57,282 nucleotides of DNA from positions 1-57,282 of the IMG/VR virus record IMGVR_UViG_3300022929_000029, one strand, 5' to 3'. Position 1 is the stretch's first letter. Every line of letters starts with the position of its first letter. Of the stretch, positions 24,599 through 33,762 are shown piece after piece. The notes beneath the pieces were generated by a model. It ran no database searches, was not told the origin of the DNA, and saw only the letters and a program-made list of their open reading frames with translations. The DNA is from a virus. The translations under genes were made by a program, and so were the position numbers.

Positions 24599-27022
24599 TT
24601 ATCTGGCGTTAGCGTATTTGAATGGGTTTTCTGCAAAGGCGAGGTAGATGTATCTTGGACTGCCGCTGTCATTCAACCGTGTCCAGTTTGTTCTGATTTT
24701 AAAACCATTAGAAAGAAAATCTACATTCTCACCAGTTGAAGTATCCTCAGAAATAGCTTGGCTGGGCGATAACCAGTTTTGACTTCCATTATAAGTGGTT
24801 CGTGTAGAATCCATCATATACCAATCATAACCAGTAGTTACCGCAGATTTTATTATAACAAAAGCTGGCCTAAACCCTGTATAAACAAACGGACCATCTA
24901 CGTTATAATTTCCTGTATATTGGCCTATCTTGCTGTAGCCATCAACAGAGTGAAAACAATACGCAATTATGTCATTGCCACTGGTGTTGTTCCAAGAGGA
25001 GGTTCCAAGAGAAAACACATTTGAAGTTGGCGCAGTTGAGTTAAAAATAAACGTGTCGTTTGTTTCGCCAGTATTTTCGTTTAACTGTATACGCTCATCT
25101 TCTGGATTTACACCGTTGTTTAACTTAAAATGGTAAGAACCCCACGGCCTTCCAGTAGGATAATCTCTGTCTTTTATAGTGATAAACTCAGGGGTACTAG
25201 ACAGGCCGTGATACACTGTACCCGCTACACCTGTGCCAACGTAAGACACTATAGAAAACCCTGCGTCTGTATTTACAGAACCGCTTGAGGCTATTGTTGC
25301 ACCATTGCTTCCTGCGCTGTTGCTAAATGATGTGCCAGCTTTCCAGTTCCAGCCAACGTAGGTGTCAATGCCGTTAACACCATTTGCTGAACCCAAAGAA
25401 AAACCATCGCTATCAAAAGACGTAAGTTCATCAGTTGCTGTTCCTTCAGCGTTTGTAAGGTTAGAATAAAGCTGCTTGTTTGCGCCTCTTACGCTGTCAT
25501 TTAGACGATGCGCCCTGTCTGGAACAGACCTTTGCTTAATCCAAACCAAATCTGGCTGGAAACCAACACCTGTAATACTTTGCGTACTGTCATTACCAGT
25601 ATAAAGCACCGTATTGAAATTCTCAGTGCCATCCACAATCGTAGGCTCTGGAAGGTTTGCTGTACATAACGCAAGGTAGCTTGAAGGTACAGAATACTTG
25701 AAGTCACCCACGCCGTTGGCATCTGTATTGCCGCCAGCGGAAGTAGCACCAGCAAAGGTGCTGTCTTGACCGAAGTTGGCTGTGAACTGCGGGTCTGAGC
25801 CACCAGTTCCTTTGTTTCCAGCGCAATAAGGTAAATAACCAGAACCAGTTGCCGATGTGCCATCTGTAGGGTTTGTAGGGTCTTGACCAGCCCCAAATGT
25901 GCCATTCTTGCCAAAATACATTCTTTGATTATCTGCATCAAATGCAAGATTTATTATGTCGCCTGTTCCAAATGTAAGAGTGTTTGATGCTGTTTTCACA
26001 ACATTTGTGTCTTCATCAATAATGCCAAGCCAAGAAATTGAAGTTGATGGTTCCGATGTTGCTATACATTCCCAATACCATTTTCCTGTTGTTGGGAGTT
26101 GAAATGTAGCAGCAATACCAGATTGGACTTCATTGCCAGAATTACCATTCCAACGCAAATTGCCCTCTAATGTTGTTCCTGTTTGCCCCCAACTTTCAGT
26201 GCTTACATATTTCCAAATTGGATTCCAAGTAGCAAAGTTATTCGTAGGCGTGTCAATCATTTGGTCAGTTGTCGCAATATTATTAACAGACCAGTTATTA
26301 CTATTACCTGAACTATCTAAACCTAAATTAGTAGCTGTTGAGTTATTAGAAAAATCAATATAGAAACCATTTGTACCATATGAACCACCATAAGCTTTTG
26401 GAATCCATACACCTGACTTAGTTTCGCCAAAGTTGGTAGCGTCTAGGGCTTGACCATCAATGAAGTTGACCTCTGCCATATAACCGTCAAAATAATTTCC
26501 AAGAAAATTACCAATGGTATGGGTGTTTGTTGAGTTAATATTCAAATCTGTATTTTGTGCAGGTTCACCGTTATTTCCTGATGGTGTTTGTAATGTTTGT
26601 TCAGTGCCATTAACATATATTTTCCAACGAGTTCCAGCTTGAGTTGTATCACACCACCAAACAACGTGATACCAAGCAGATGTGTCACGAAAAAGACTTA
26701 CTGTTTCCCTAATATAATCAGTACCAGAAGGGTCCCAAGCGTGTGCAAATCTTAGTCCAGAATCTTGATATATAGTTGGACCGCCATAATCTAAACCTAC
26801 ATTTGATTGAAAAATTATTCCTCTCTCGCCTTGGCTCAAAGAACCTAGTTTAATCCACGCACTGAATGTCCAAGTCTTGCGGTTGCTAGCAGAAGACGGT
26901 ATGCGGCTTAGATATGCGCTGTCATCATCATTAAAGCGCAAGCTATTGTCAATTTCATAATCATAGAAACCACCACCTGTTGCACCTGACCCAAACCATA
27001 TAGGACTATTTGTTAAAGACAT
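24599..27022 (-). CDS. Large tail fibre / receptor-binding protein with LamG- and SPRY-like domains
   Basis: 807 residues. Residues about 25-215 look like a concanavalin/LamG jelly roll (YLSRIPSS, WTFSAWIKLG, YFDGYMAEVNFIDGQALDA). Residues about 280-420 look SPRY-like (GKWYWECIA, INLAFDADNQRMYFGKNG). The C-terminal half has repeated beta blocks (GFQPDLVWIKQR, YVGWNWKAG, GFRPAFVIIKSA). Such proteins bind cell-surface glycans. The gene reads at a visibly higher GC in parts than its neighbours, as expected for an exchangeable host-range gene. A CGGAG ribosome site precedes the start. Confidence 0.75.
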   Translation of the reverse strand: MSLTNSPIWFGSGATGGGFYDYEIDNSLRFNDDDSAYLSRIPSSASNRKTWTFSAWIKLGSLSQGERGIIFQSNVGLDYGGPTIYQDSGLRFAHAWDPSGTDYIRETVSLFRDTSAWYHVVWWCDTTQAGTRWKIYVNGTEQTLQTPSGNNGEPAQNTDLNINSTNTHTIGNFLGNYFDGYMAEVNFIDGQALDATNFGETKSGVWIPKAYGGSYGTNGFYIDFSNNSTATNLGLDSSGNSNNWSVNNIATTDQMIDTPTNNFATWNPIWKYVSTESWGQTGTTLEGNLRWNGNSGNEVQSGIAATFQLPTTGKWYWECIATSEPSTSISWLGIIDEDTNVVKTASNTLTFGTGDIINLAFDADNQRMYFGKNGTFGAGQDPTNPTDGTSATGSGYLPYCAGNKGTGGSDPQFTANFGQDSTFAGATSAGGNTDANGVGDFKYSVPSSYLALCTANLPEPTIVDGTENFNTVLYTGNDSTQSITGVGFQPDLVWIKQRSVPDRAHRLNDSVRGANKQLYSNLTNAEGTATDELTSFDSDGFSLGSANGVNGIDTYVGWNWKAGTSFSNSAGSNGATIASSGSVNTDAGFSIVSYVGTGVAGTVYHGLSSTPEFITIKDRDYPTGRPWGSYHFKLNNGVNPEDERIQLNENTGETNDTFIFNSTAPTSNVFSLGTSSWNNTSGNDIIAYCFHSVDGYSKIGQYTGNYNVDGPFVYTGFRPAFVIIKSAVTTGYDWYMMDSTRTTYNGSQNWLSPSQAISEDTSTGENVDFLSNGFKIRTNWTRLNDSGSPRYIYLAFAENPFKYANAR

Positions 27023-27041
27023 ATTATTATTACTCCGTTAA

Positions 27042-28820
27042 TTATGAGAATGCAAGCATAGGTGTGCCAAGAAGAATATTACCAGTAGATTGTACAAAAT
27101 AAGGTACAATATCTACAGCACCTGCCGTGCTTGATAATGTAAGTCCAGCAGCACCTGCAGTTTCATAGTCACTGCTTAAAGAAACAGTTCTACCAGCCCC
27201 GCTATGTATGAAAATAAACACACCTGACATACCAGCTATCTCTGTTGACGGATTACCAAGTGTTATGTTGCCAGTTAATGTCCACACAAAACTGTTGTAA
27301 TTTTGAAAGTCTGGTGTGTGTGTTCCTGTGCCTTGATTTGTATCTGTATGAACAGAACCAACTACGTTTTCAAATGCTTTAATATAATTTGCATAAATAC
27401 TTAAACCAGTAGTATTACCTGTGACTAAATTGATTGTATTTGTACTGAACCCAAGATAGGTATCGGTATCTGCATCGTGATATAACTTATCTCTAAGATA
27501 AATATCTTCAACGTCATTAATAACATTAGAACCAAGCGTTAGTGTGCCAGTTAACGTACCACCACTTAAAGGAAGGTGATTTGAAATACTAGTTGCTAAA
27601 GTGGCTGATACAGTAGCTAATTGAGAAGTTGTAGCAAACCCACTGCCATCACCTAATACACTATTAATAGAAGTAATTGCATTAGTATTAGTTGTAATAT
27701 TAGTATTACTATTTCCAATAGAGGTTGCTAGTGCTAAAGATGTGGCAGCAATTAAAGTATTTGTATTACCAATAGATGTTGCTAATGCCGCAGATACTGC
27801 AGCTAGTTCAGAATCAGTGACAAAACCACTACCGTCACCTAAGACAGCATTAATGGATGTAATAGCATTTGTATTAGTTGTTACGTTACTATTTGTATTA
27901 CCAATACTAGTAGCCAATGCTGCAGATACAGTAGCTAATTCAGCATCAGTAACAAATCCAGTGCCATCACCCAATATAGAATTAATAGATGTAATGGCAT
28001 TAATATTAGTTGTTACATTGGCATTTGTATTACCTATTGAAGTAGCAAGTGCGGCTGACGTTGCAGCAATTAATGTATTGCTATTATCAATAGACGTTGC
28101 CATTGTTGCAGACAAAGCAGTAAGAGCAGCGTCTGTTGCTACACCTGATGTAGAAATTACACGACTACCATTAATGTCAATACCTGTACCTGCAGTATAT
28201 ACAAGAGAAGAACTAAACACTACAAATGTAATTGGTGTTGTACCGATGGTAATTGCGCCTACGTTACTACATACATAAGCTTCACCTGCACCAGTGTCAC
28301 CCTCTTCAACAAAGAAATAAGAACCACCGTCAATGCCTGTGTTATCATTTGGCTCATAACTATCAGCATCTGTAGCACGTGTTAGTACCCAATTAGTAGA
28401 AGCTGAACCTGTATCGGTTACTGTGTATACACCGTTCTCATAACCATTTGTCTGATTGTAAATAAGAACACGGTCAGATGTATTAAGTGTTACACCATCA
28501 ATAACAAGTGCAGCTTGTGTACCTGCATTAGTAAGTGTAGCACCTACACCATCAGTACCGTTATCATAGGTAGCATTAAGATTACCTGCAGTGTCTGGGC
28601 TTTCTACACGTACTGCATCATGGAAGTGAATAGCCGCTGAAGTAAGGTTGTCTACATATTGTTTTGTTGCGGCTTCTAAGTTTGCAGAAGGATTACCCGG
28701 CAATGTAATTGCACCTGTCATAGTGCCACCAGCAAGTGGTAGATGATTGGCAATAGACGTAGCCAATGTTGCACTTAATGCAGTTACATTAGAATTAGTA
28801 TTGTCAATACTTGTTGCCAT
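27042..28820 (-). CDS. Tail fibre, C-terminal part, with tandem repeats (probably split by a frameshift)
   Basis: 592 residues from the first ATG. It contains three or more tandem units built on NAITSIN-VLGDGSGFVTD-ELA-VSAALATSIGNTN, followed by a beta-rich C-terminal domain (IYLRDKLYHDADTDTYLGF). The same frame is open up to 28904. The extra 28 residues (VSGTVSATSFVGPTITSINS...) continue the fibre pattern but have no ATG, GTG or TTG start. The stop of the upstream fibre gene lies at this exact point in the neighbouring frame. The two were probably one 1,133-residue fibre, broken by loss of one G or joined by a -1 frameshift. Confidence 0.65.
   Translation of the reverse strand: MATSIDNTNSNVTALSATLATSIANHLPLAGGTMTGAITLPGNPSANLEAATKQYVDNLTSAAIHFHDAVRVESPDTAGNLNATYDNGTDGVGATLTNAGTQAALVIDGVTLNTSDRVLIYNQTNGYENGVYTVTDTGSASTNWVLTRATDADSYEPNDNTGIDGGSYFFVEEGDTGAGEAYVCSNVGAITIGTTPITFVVFSSSLVYTAGTGIDINGSRVISTSGVATDAALTALSATMATSIDNSNTLIAATSAALATSIGNTNANVTTNINAITSINSILGDGTGFVTDAELATVSAALATSIGNTNSNVTTNTNAITSINAVLGDGSGFVTDSELAAVSAALATSIGNTNTLIAATSLALATSIGNSNTNITTNTNAITSINSVLGDGSGFATTSQLATVSATLATSISNHLPLSGGTLTGTLTLGSNVINDVEDIYLRDKLYHDADTDTYLGFSTNTINLVTGNTTGLSIYANYIKAFENVVGSVHTDTNQGTGTHTPDFQNYNSFVWTLTGNITLGNPSTEIAGMSGVFIFIHSGAGRTVSLSSDYETAGAAGLTLSSTAGAVDIVPYFVQSTGNILLGTPMLAFS
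27590..28090 (-). repeat. Tandem coding repeats in the tail fibre
   Basis: At least three imperfect units encode NxxAITSINxVLGDGSGFxT...ALATSIGNT. The spacing between the GDGSGF blocks is about 135 and 177 bp. The repeats form an elongated coiled or beta shaft and are a likely site for recombination-driven length change. Confidence 0.7.
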
Positions 28821-28900
28821 TGTTGATGATATACCAGCAATTACACTATTAATAGAAGTAATTGTAGGACCAACAAAAGATGTAGCACTAACTGTGCCGC

Positions 28901-30427
28901 TTACCTAACACCATATGGAAACTCTGCATCTTGTCCATCTGTAAGAGTAAGCATAGAAAACGAACCAGTATTTGTTAAACGTATTTCATTGCTTTGTACA
29001 AAAAGACTTCCAGTTCCGTTTTCAGTAATTAAAGAATTAGAACCATTATGTTGGATAGTTAAATCTTTATCTGTACCAAAATGAAGAGCAGCATTGTCTT
29101 CAAAAGTTGCGCTTGCTGAAATAGCAAGATTAGTTGCACTTACAATTCCAAATGACTGGTCAGCATTAAGGGCAAGAGTACCACTGGCAGTAATAGGATT
29201 AGTTGTAGTTGTACCATCAAGAGTTACATGGATACCTGTACCAGCTTTTACAAAGTTTACAGTACCACCTTGTTCCGAAGGAACATTAAATAGACCTGCA
29301 CCATTTCCATAGAAAATACCACCTGCAATAATATTACCTGCAGATACATCTCCTATAACTTTAATACCACCATCAACAGATACTTGACCACCTACAGTAA
29401 GTGTACCATTTGCCGAAACATTACCACTTACAAAAAGACTTGAAGCAGATACGTCACCGATATTAGCTGTACTTGTTTGTACTACACCACCATAGTTTAC
29501 AGTAATAGCATTTGTAGCATTAGTAGCTGAAGAAGCAAATACTGCAGATACTGCATTCGTAGCATTAGTAGCTGAAGCCGCAAAGCTTGCATTAGTTGCG
29601 CTTACAGCAAAGCTGGCACTGTCTGCACTTGTAGCAAAGGTTGCGCTAGATGCATGATGTGCGCTAACAGCTACGGCTGCTTCACCTGCAGATGCTGCAT
29701 AGCTTGCATTAGTTGCAGATGTTGCAACAATATTTGTAAGATTAGAACCATCACCGTAATAAGCAATAGCTGATACATCACCATTTACAGTAAGATTATT
29801 AATTGTAGCTACACTTGCAGCAATGTTAGTTGCGCTTACAATGCTTGTAGAAATATTTGTTGGTTGGAAAGAACCTTTAACTGTTAATTGACCACCTACA
29901 GATACATCAGTAGAAAAGCTACCAAACCCAGCATCAATATTCTGAGCATTAAGGTTTAATACAGTTATTGAAAATGTAGAACTAGTTGAAATTACACGAC
30001 CAGTTGAATCAATATTGAATATAGTAGTTGGTCCATATGTTGCAGAAGTTACACCGCTATCAGCTAGTGAGAATGTGGGATTGCCTGATGCTCCATTTGC
30101 ATTAGAAATACTTACACCAGTTGAAGCTGTAAGAGTACGTCCAAAAGATTCTGAGCCGTTTTGAGCAACAATACCATTTACAAAAGAACCAGCATTTGCT
30201 ACGGCTGTATTTAACTGTGAACCTGTTCCTGTAAACTGACTGCCCTGAATGTTAATAGTACCAGTTAACGCAACACCTGCTTGAGACAAAGCAAGTCCTG
30301 AGTTGTTACCAGAACCATCTTGAATAGTAATAGATTGTCCACTTGCAAGACCGTCATTATTAGGACCTGGTGCTTGTAAAAGATTTTTATAACTATCTGC
30401 TATTAATTTACCTGTTAAATCTGCCAT
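28901..30427 (-). CDS. Tail fibre, N-terminal part
   Basis: 508 residues. The start at 30427 is preferred because its ATG forms a TAATG junction with the previous gene. The middle (about 240-310) is an Ala/Ser/Asn low-complexity shaft (SATNASYAASAGEAAVAVSA and similar). It is flanked by repeated beta units such as GDVSAIAYYGDGSNLTNI and GDVSAGNIIAGGIFYGNGAG, typical of trimeric fibres. It ends at EFPYGVR, after which a -1 shift at GTTAGGTAAG would continue into the downstream fibre. See the frameshift finding. Confidence 0.7.
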   Translation of the reverse strand: MADLTGKLIADSYKNLLQAPGPNNDGLASGQSITIQDGSGNNSGLALSQAGVALTGTINIQGSQFTGTGSQLNTAVANAGSFVNGIVAQNGSESFGRTLTASTGVSISNANGASGNPTFSLADSGVTSATYGPTTIFNIDSTGRVISTSSTFSITVLNLNAQNIDAGFGSFSTDVSVGGQLTVKGSFQPTNISTSIVSATNIAASVATINNLTVNGDVSAIAYYGDGSNLTNIVATSATNASYAASAGEAAVAVSAHHASSATFATSADSASFAVSATNASFAASATNATNAVSAVFASSATNATNAITVNYGGVVQTSTANIGDVSASSLFVSGNVSANGTLTVGGQVSVDGGIKVIGDVSAGNIIAGGIFYGNGAGLFNVPSEQGGTVNFVKAGTGIHVTLDGTTTTNPITASGTLALNADQSFGIVSATNLAISASATFEDNAALHFGTDKDLTIQHNGSNSLITENGTGSLFVQSNEIRLTNTGSFSMLTLTDGQDAEFPYGVR

Positions 30428-30705
30428 TATATCAAGTTCCAAAATTGAAGTGTTGCATTAAATGCTGTGGTTTGTGCGACCCAAGTACCATTACGGTCTG
30501 TGTTAGGGTCAGGGCGAATATCTTTAATCATATATCTTTCATCAATACGAGGTGATTTATTCTGAGGATGGTTTTTTAAATCATAACCAGCATCATAATC
30601 ATTATTACAAACCATTAAACCATAGCTGTTTTTCTTTAGCTGATTTAATTTATACCTAAACCCACATACATCACATAAACCATAAACATTCTTTCTAGAA
30701 GGCAT
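30427..30705 (-). CDS. Small zinc-ribbon-like protein
   Basis: 92 residues. CDVCGFRY near the N-terminus and a further Cys (LMVCNNDYD) suggest a metal-binding knuckle, though the fourth ligand is not clearly Cys (a His occurs later). The C-terminal half is polar and ends in LQFWNLI. It sits between an adaptor-like gene and the fibre. Its function is unknown; a structural zinc protein at the virion neck is possible. Confidence 0.55.
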   Translation of the reverse strand: MPSRKNVYGLCDVCGFRYKLNQLKKNSYGLMVCNNDYDAGYDLKNHPQNKSPRIDERYMIKDIRPDPNTDRNGTWVAQTTAFNATLQFWNLI

Positions 30706-31376
30706 TATACCATAACCCTTGGTTTAATAAAAATACTTACACGTTCTCTATCTTCTTCCATAGCACGTGCAAGTCTTTCTTCATACTCTTGCTTTACCAT
30801 TTGAATACGACCACCATCAACTCCAGGCCGTTTCATTCCCATAAAGTATGCAAGACCTGCAGTTAGACAAGGTAAGAACCTACGAGATATGTCAGCATTT
30901 TGTGTAGCTGATTTGTCAACATCTTCCATATAACGTACAAGCTCAAGCTTAACTTCGTCTGTAGAATTTTCTGGAATAGGCCAAAGGTTAACAACTGGAT
31001 TGCTACGAGTATGACGAACTGCATATTGTGTGGGTCTGCCTACCTGACCTTTATTAGGTATCTTTAAATACTCTTGCATTGAAATACGTTCTAGTTGTGT
31101 ATCAGTATTATCACGATTAATTACGGCTTCAAGTACATCAATAGTAGCTGACGCAAGACTAAAGGTAGTTACACTTGTTGCAAGAGTAACTACAGAAGTA
31201 TTAGCAGTCCACAACATTACACCACGGTTCTGCCAATCCTGAAGAAGTAAGTTAATAGAACGCCTAGCAGACTTAGGTTCATGACCTAGTGTTTGCTCAC
31301 CGCCAATCATTTCCAAAGCTTCTTGGATTACCTCGTCAATGTCCATGCTAAAATTAAAAGTACCTGAAGTAGCCAT
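30705..31376 (-). CDS. Head-to-tail adaptor-like protein (P22 gp4 type)
   Basis: 223 residues. The N-terminal helical part (DIDEVIQEALEMIGGE, then SARRSINLLLQDWQNRGVML) and the C-terminal helical part (RRFLPCLTAGLAYFMGMKRP) resemble tail-accessory/adaptor proteins of the P22 gp4 kind, which sit under the portal. A second protein of similar design lies at 34363-35025, so two neck rings may be built from related proteins. Confidence 0.6.
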   Translation of the reverse strand: MATSGTFNFSMDIDEVIQEALEMIGGEQTLGHEPKSARRSINLLLQDWQNRGVMLWTANTSVVTLATSVTTFSLASATIDVLEAVINRDNTDTQLERISMQEYLKIPNKGQVGRPTQYAVRHTRSNPVVNLWPIPENSTDEVKLELVRYMEDVDKSATQNADISRRFLPCLTAGLAYFMGMKRPGVDGGRIQMVKQEYEERLARAMEEDRERVSIFIKPRVMV

Positions 31377-31386
31377 TTAATATAAC

Positions 31387-31581
31387 CTATTCTTTCTCTG
31401 CTTTGATCGGGCTGTATTCTTTCTGCCACTCATTCGTCCAGAAATCTTCTTCAATTTCCTTGTCGATCCTGGTTTCATAATCTGTTGACCAATTTTTCCA
31501 CGCCCTATAGCCATTTTTAATAGAGCCTGTTATGTCCAGAAACACTTTTGATTGTTTTACGTTTTGCAATTTTACCGCCAT
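31387..31581 (-). CDS. Hypothetical small Trp-rich charged protein
   Basis: 64 residues with four Trp in residues 28-53 and many Glu/Lys. The ATG at 31581 lies inside the end of the upstream gene (65-bp overlap in a different frame), a long overlap for this genome. A later GTG start is possible. Its real length is uncertain, and no family is recognised. Confidence 0.4.
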   Translation of the reverse strand: MAVKLQNVKQSKVFLDITGSIKNGYRAWKNWSTDYETRIDKEIEEDFWTNEWQKEYSPIKAEKE

Positions 31582-31789
31582 ATTTTTTAGATGTTGTTTT
31601 TTCAGACTCTAGTTTTTTACGGTAAGTTGCGCCATACTTAGAATCCCATTGGCTTTCACTTAATCCTTCTTGAGATGCTTTCTTATGTGACCACTTAGAA
31701 AACTCTGAAGCAGTCATATCATTCATAGACTTTTTAGGTTTAGGTGTTCCTTGTGGTCCTTCAAGCATCATATCATCTGGTGACTGCAT
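31517..31789 (-). CDS. Small basic protein with YGGK motif
   Basis: 90 residues, polar and basic. The block MTASEFSKWSHKKASQEG is followed by KKYGGKIAKRKTIKS near the C-terminus. That YGGK-basic motif recurs in other late proteins here. It is the first of a run of small basic genes (31.5-34.4 kb) that may encode packaged DNA-binding peptides. Confidence 0.5.
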   Translation of the reverse strand: MQSPDDMMLEGPQGTPKPKKSMNDMTASEFSKWSHKKASQEGLSESQWDSKYGATYRKKLESEKTTSKKYGGKIAKRKTIKSVSGHNRLY

Positions 31790-31800
31790 TTTAATCTCCC

Positions 31801-32154
31801 TTACGCTTTACCATATTTTTTATGTTTTTGACTTTTTGGAGGAGATTTTTTAGAACCACCTTTAGTCCACAAAGCTTTGTCAGCCCAGTATGCAGCAGAC
31901 ATTTTACCCTTCGCAATGTTTTTTGCATGGCGACTTTTAAATGAACGCCGAGCAGTATCGGAGTAGTTGTGACCCATAGACGAATCGCCATAATGTATAA
32001 GTCTAACTTTGTCACCTTCTTTAGCCAAGACCATACCCTTTTTACCTGCTCTATCAGATTTTCTAGGCTTATTAAAACCAGCAAATTTTTTACCACGATA
32101 CTCAATTCCTCCTGATGGTAAGCGTTTAACGCCTGGATACTTTCCTACTGTCAT
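31801..32154 (-). CDS. Small basic protein with conserved SAAYWADKALW block
   Basis: 117 residues, strongly basic at the end. The central part (DKVRLIHYGDSSMGHNYSD, then RHAKNIAKGKMSAAYWADKAL) is well ordered and resembles a domain I have seen in marine phages and large-virus contexts without known function. The start at 32154 forms a stop-start overlap with the next upstream gene. An alternative frame over the same bases is a shadow. Confidence 0.6.
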   Translation of the reverse strand: MTVGKYPGVKRLPSGGIEYRGKKFAGFNKPRKSDRAGKKGMVLAKEGDKVRLIHYGDSSMGHNYSDTARRSFKSRHAKNIAKGKMSAAYWADKALWTKGGSKKSPPKSQKHKKYGKA

Positions 32155-32411
32155 TATGCCTTCCTATACTTTCTAACTTTTTTAGCTATAGCTTTAGGTT
32201 GTTTAACATATTGTTTTCCAGCCTTGCGTCCTTTTCTTTTAGCTGCCGAAGTCTTAGCATATTCTTTTGCGGATAACGCTTTGATAGCTTTTTCTGGTAA
32301 GTAACGCTCACCTGTTGCTTTTGAACCTTGCGTGGATGGATTACCACTCTTGGTTCTCCATTTTTTCCTTGTCCAATTTTTTAAACTTTTTTGTGATGCA
32401 GCTAATCCCAT
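32154..32411 (-). CDS. Small basic protein, DUF5872-like
   Basis: 85 residues, about one third Lys/Arg. The order WTRKKWRTKSGNPSTQG, then GERYLPEKAIKALSAKEYA, then a poly-basic C-terminus resembles the DUF5872 family as I recall it. It could bind nucleic acid in the virion. A probable promoter (32424-32452) lies directly before the gene. Confidence 0.6.
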   Translation of the reverse strand: MGLAASQKSLKNWTRKKWRTKSGNPSTQGSKATGERYLPEKAIKALSAKEYAKTSAAKRKGRKAGKQYVKQPKAIAKKVRKYRKA

Positions 32412-32423
32412 TTAACATTCCTT

Positions 32424-32452
32424 ATTATATCACCTTATATTTATATATACAA
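32424..32452 (-). promoter_or_regulatory. Probable late-arm internal promoter
   Basis: Reading leftward, TTGTAT (32452-32447), 17 bp, then TATAAT (32429-32424) lie in the 45-bp gap between two late genes. The -35 hexamer is the same as those at 38630-38635 and 45388-45393. Confidence 0.5.
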
Positions 32453-32456
32453 TCAT

Positions 32457-32945
32457 TTAGTAGGCAGCTCTAGGAAAAAGAACTATAGCTAAAAACAATA
32501 AACCTATTAATGCTCCAACAATAATACTAACAATTGAAGTTACTTTAATATTGTGCATCATTTCTTCTTGAGCAATCCTAGCTTCACGTTTTCTTTTTAG
32601 TTCTGCTTCTTTAGCCTCTTGTATTCTTTTAGCACGTTCATCTATAATACCCTGCCAAGTTCCATGACCAAAACGCATATCAATAAGCTGTTTCATTTCT
32701 GCCATTTTTTCTTGTGCTAACTTAGCGTCAATAACCTCTTGTGCTACAGACTTAATACCAAATTGATCACCAAGACTTACCCCAGATTTTTTAGCACGTT
32801 GCTGTTGTATTTGTTTTTCACCCTCAAATAGGTGATCAACATATCCAGCAATTTCACCAATATCTTTAGCTGTACCAATAGCAGATTTAATACCGTCTAC
32901 TGCACTTTTTACTAATGCTATACCCGCTAATGTTTCCGCAATCAT
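32457..32945 (-). CDS. Helical protein with C-terminal membrane anchor
   Basis: 162 residues. The body is helical and charged (heptad-like region about 45-125). One strong membrane segment near the C-terminus (VTSIVSIIVGALIGLLFLAI) is followed by a short tail. The topology recalls tail-anchored or ejected membrane proteins. No family is recognised. Confidence 0.55.
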   Translation of the reverse strand: MIAETLAGIALVKSAVDGIKSAIGTAKDIGEIAGYVDHLFEGEKQIQQQRAKKSGVSLGDQFGIKSVAQEVIDAKLAQEKMAEMKQLIDMRFGHGTWQGIIDERAKRIQEAKEAELKRKREARIAQEEMMHNIKVTSIVSIIVGALIGLLFLAIVLFPRAAY

Positions 32946-32946
32946 C

Positions 32947-33081
32947 TTATCTTCCTAACTTAGGTATTGGTTTACATATAGCGGTTATATTTAATCTTTT
33001 ACTATCCCCCGCCGGAACAGGTCTTTGGTTTGATAACCTTTCTGCAAAGTATAAACATCTATCACGTTTTATAACCACCAC
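32947..33081 (-). CDS. Possible small gene with GTG start
   Basis: About 44 residues from GTG at 33081, with the readable stretch RLSNQRPVPAGDSKRLNITA ending in KPIPKLGR. It fills the gap between 33062 and 32945, overlaps the previous stop by 20 nt, and ends 1 nt before the next ATG, as true genes of this operon do. There is no ATG and only a weak ribosome site. Treat as tentative. Confidence 0.3.
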   Translation of the reverse strand: MVVIKRDRCLYFAERLSNQRPVPAGDSKRLNITAICKPIPKLGR

Positions 33082-33406
33082 CTGCTTTTTTATATTCAGT
33101 AGCAAGAAGTTGTGCTTTACGTGCTGACCATTGACCAGCCGCACCACCCTTAGTACCCGCTTTAATTTTTTCAAATAATCGTTTACGCATAGTAGGTTTG
33201 GTATAGTTACCTGCTTTATTAACAGTAGATTTTGTTTTAGGCTTGACAGGTCTGCCACCTAACTTAGCAGTAGCAGTTTTAGATTTAGACTTACCAGCTT
33301 TAGACAAGGCAATGGCTATGGCCTGTTTGCGTGGCTTTCCAGACTTTATTTCTGTACGTATATTACTGCTAATTGTTTTAGATGACTTACCAGATTTAAG
33401 TGCCAT
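33062..33406 (-). CDS. Small basic protein, DUF6496-like
   Basis: 114 residues, very rich in Lys and Gly/Ser. The repeated element SGKPRKQAIAIALSKAGKS is characteristic of small basic phage proteins. The C-terminal block RKRLFEKIKAGTKGGAAGQW looks like a helix that could bind DNA. It is part of the small-basic-gene run. The alternative frame starting at 33258 over this region is a shadow. Confidence 0.6.
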   Translation of the reverse strand: MALKSGKSSKTISSNIRTEIKSGKPRKQAIAIALSKAGKSKSKTATAKLGGRPVKPKTKSTVNKAGNYTKPTMRKRLFEKIKAGTKGGAAGQWSARKAQLLATEYKKAGGGYKT

Positions 33407-33408
33407 TG

Positions 33409-33762
33409 TTATGGCCTCCGTAAAAATCGTTTTGCTCTAGCACTCTTAGGTTTATAGGGTCTTTTTAATGTACCTAACTTAACTTTTTTAGTTTTTGTTG
33501 GTGTATACGAAGCATCTTTTTGTGGTGTGTCATATAAAGATGTGCTATAAGGGTTAGGCACTGTAATAGTACGCTCTTGACGCCTACCACGTTTTTTATA
33601 ACCCATTTTACCACCTACAGATTTCTTCATAATTTTACCACCGTAAGCATAACCCATTTCGTCAAAGTCTTCATCAAGAAGAAACTTATCGTTTTGAGCA
33701 GCTTCGATTTCTTTCATAAGTTCTTCGTACTCACGATCCTCTTTAGATTTTTTATCAGTCAT
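33409..33762 (-). CDS. Small protein with acidic head and basic tail, YGGK motif
   Basis: 117 residues from the ATG at 33762, chosen for its TAATG junction with the upstream stop. Residues 1-35 are acidic (REYEELMKEIEAAQ). The motif AYGGKIMKKSVGGKMGYKKR follows, then a very basic tail rich in Arg/Lys. The charge-split design and the shared YGGK motif suggest a virion DNA-associated protein. Confidence 0.55.
   Translation of the reverse strand: MTDKKSKEDREYEELMKEIEAAQNDKFLLDEDFDEMGYAYGGKIMKKSVGGKMGYKKRGRRQERTITVPNPYSTSLYDTPQKDASYTPTKTKKVKLGTLKRPYKPKSARAKRFLRRP

Noticed and set aside
28820-28904. Separate start for the downstream fibre upstream of 28820
   Set aside because: No ATG, GTG or TTG occurs in frame between the stop at 28905-28907 and the ATG at 28820, so a frameshift explains the open region better.
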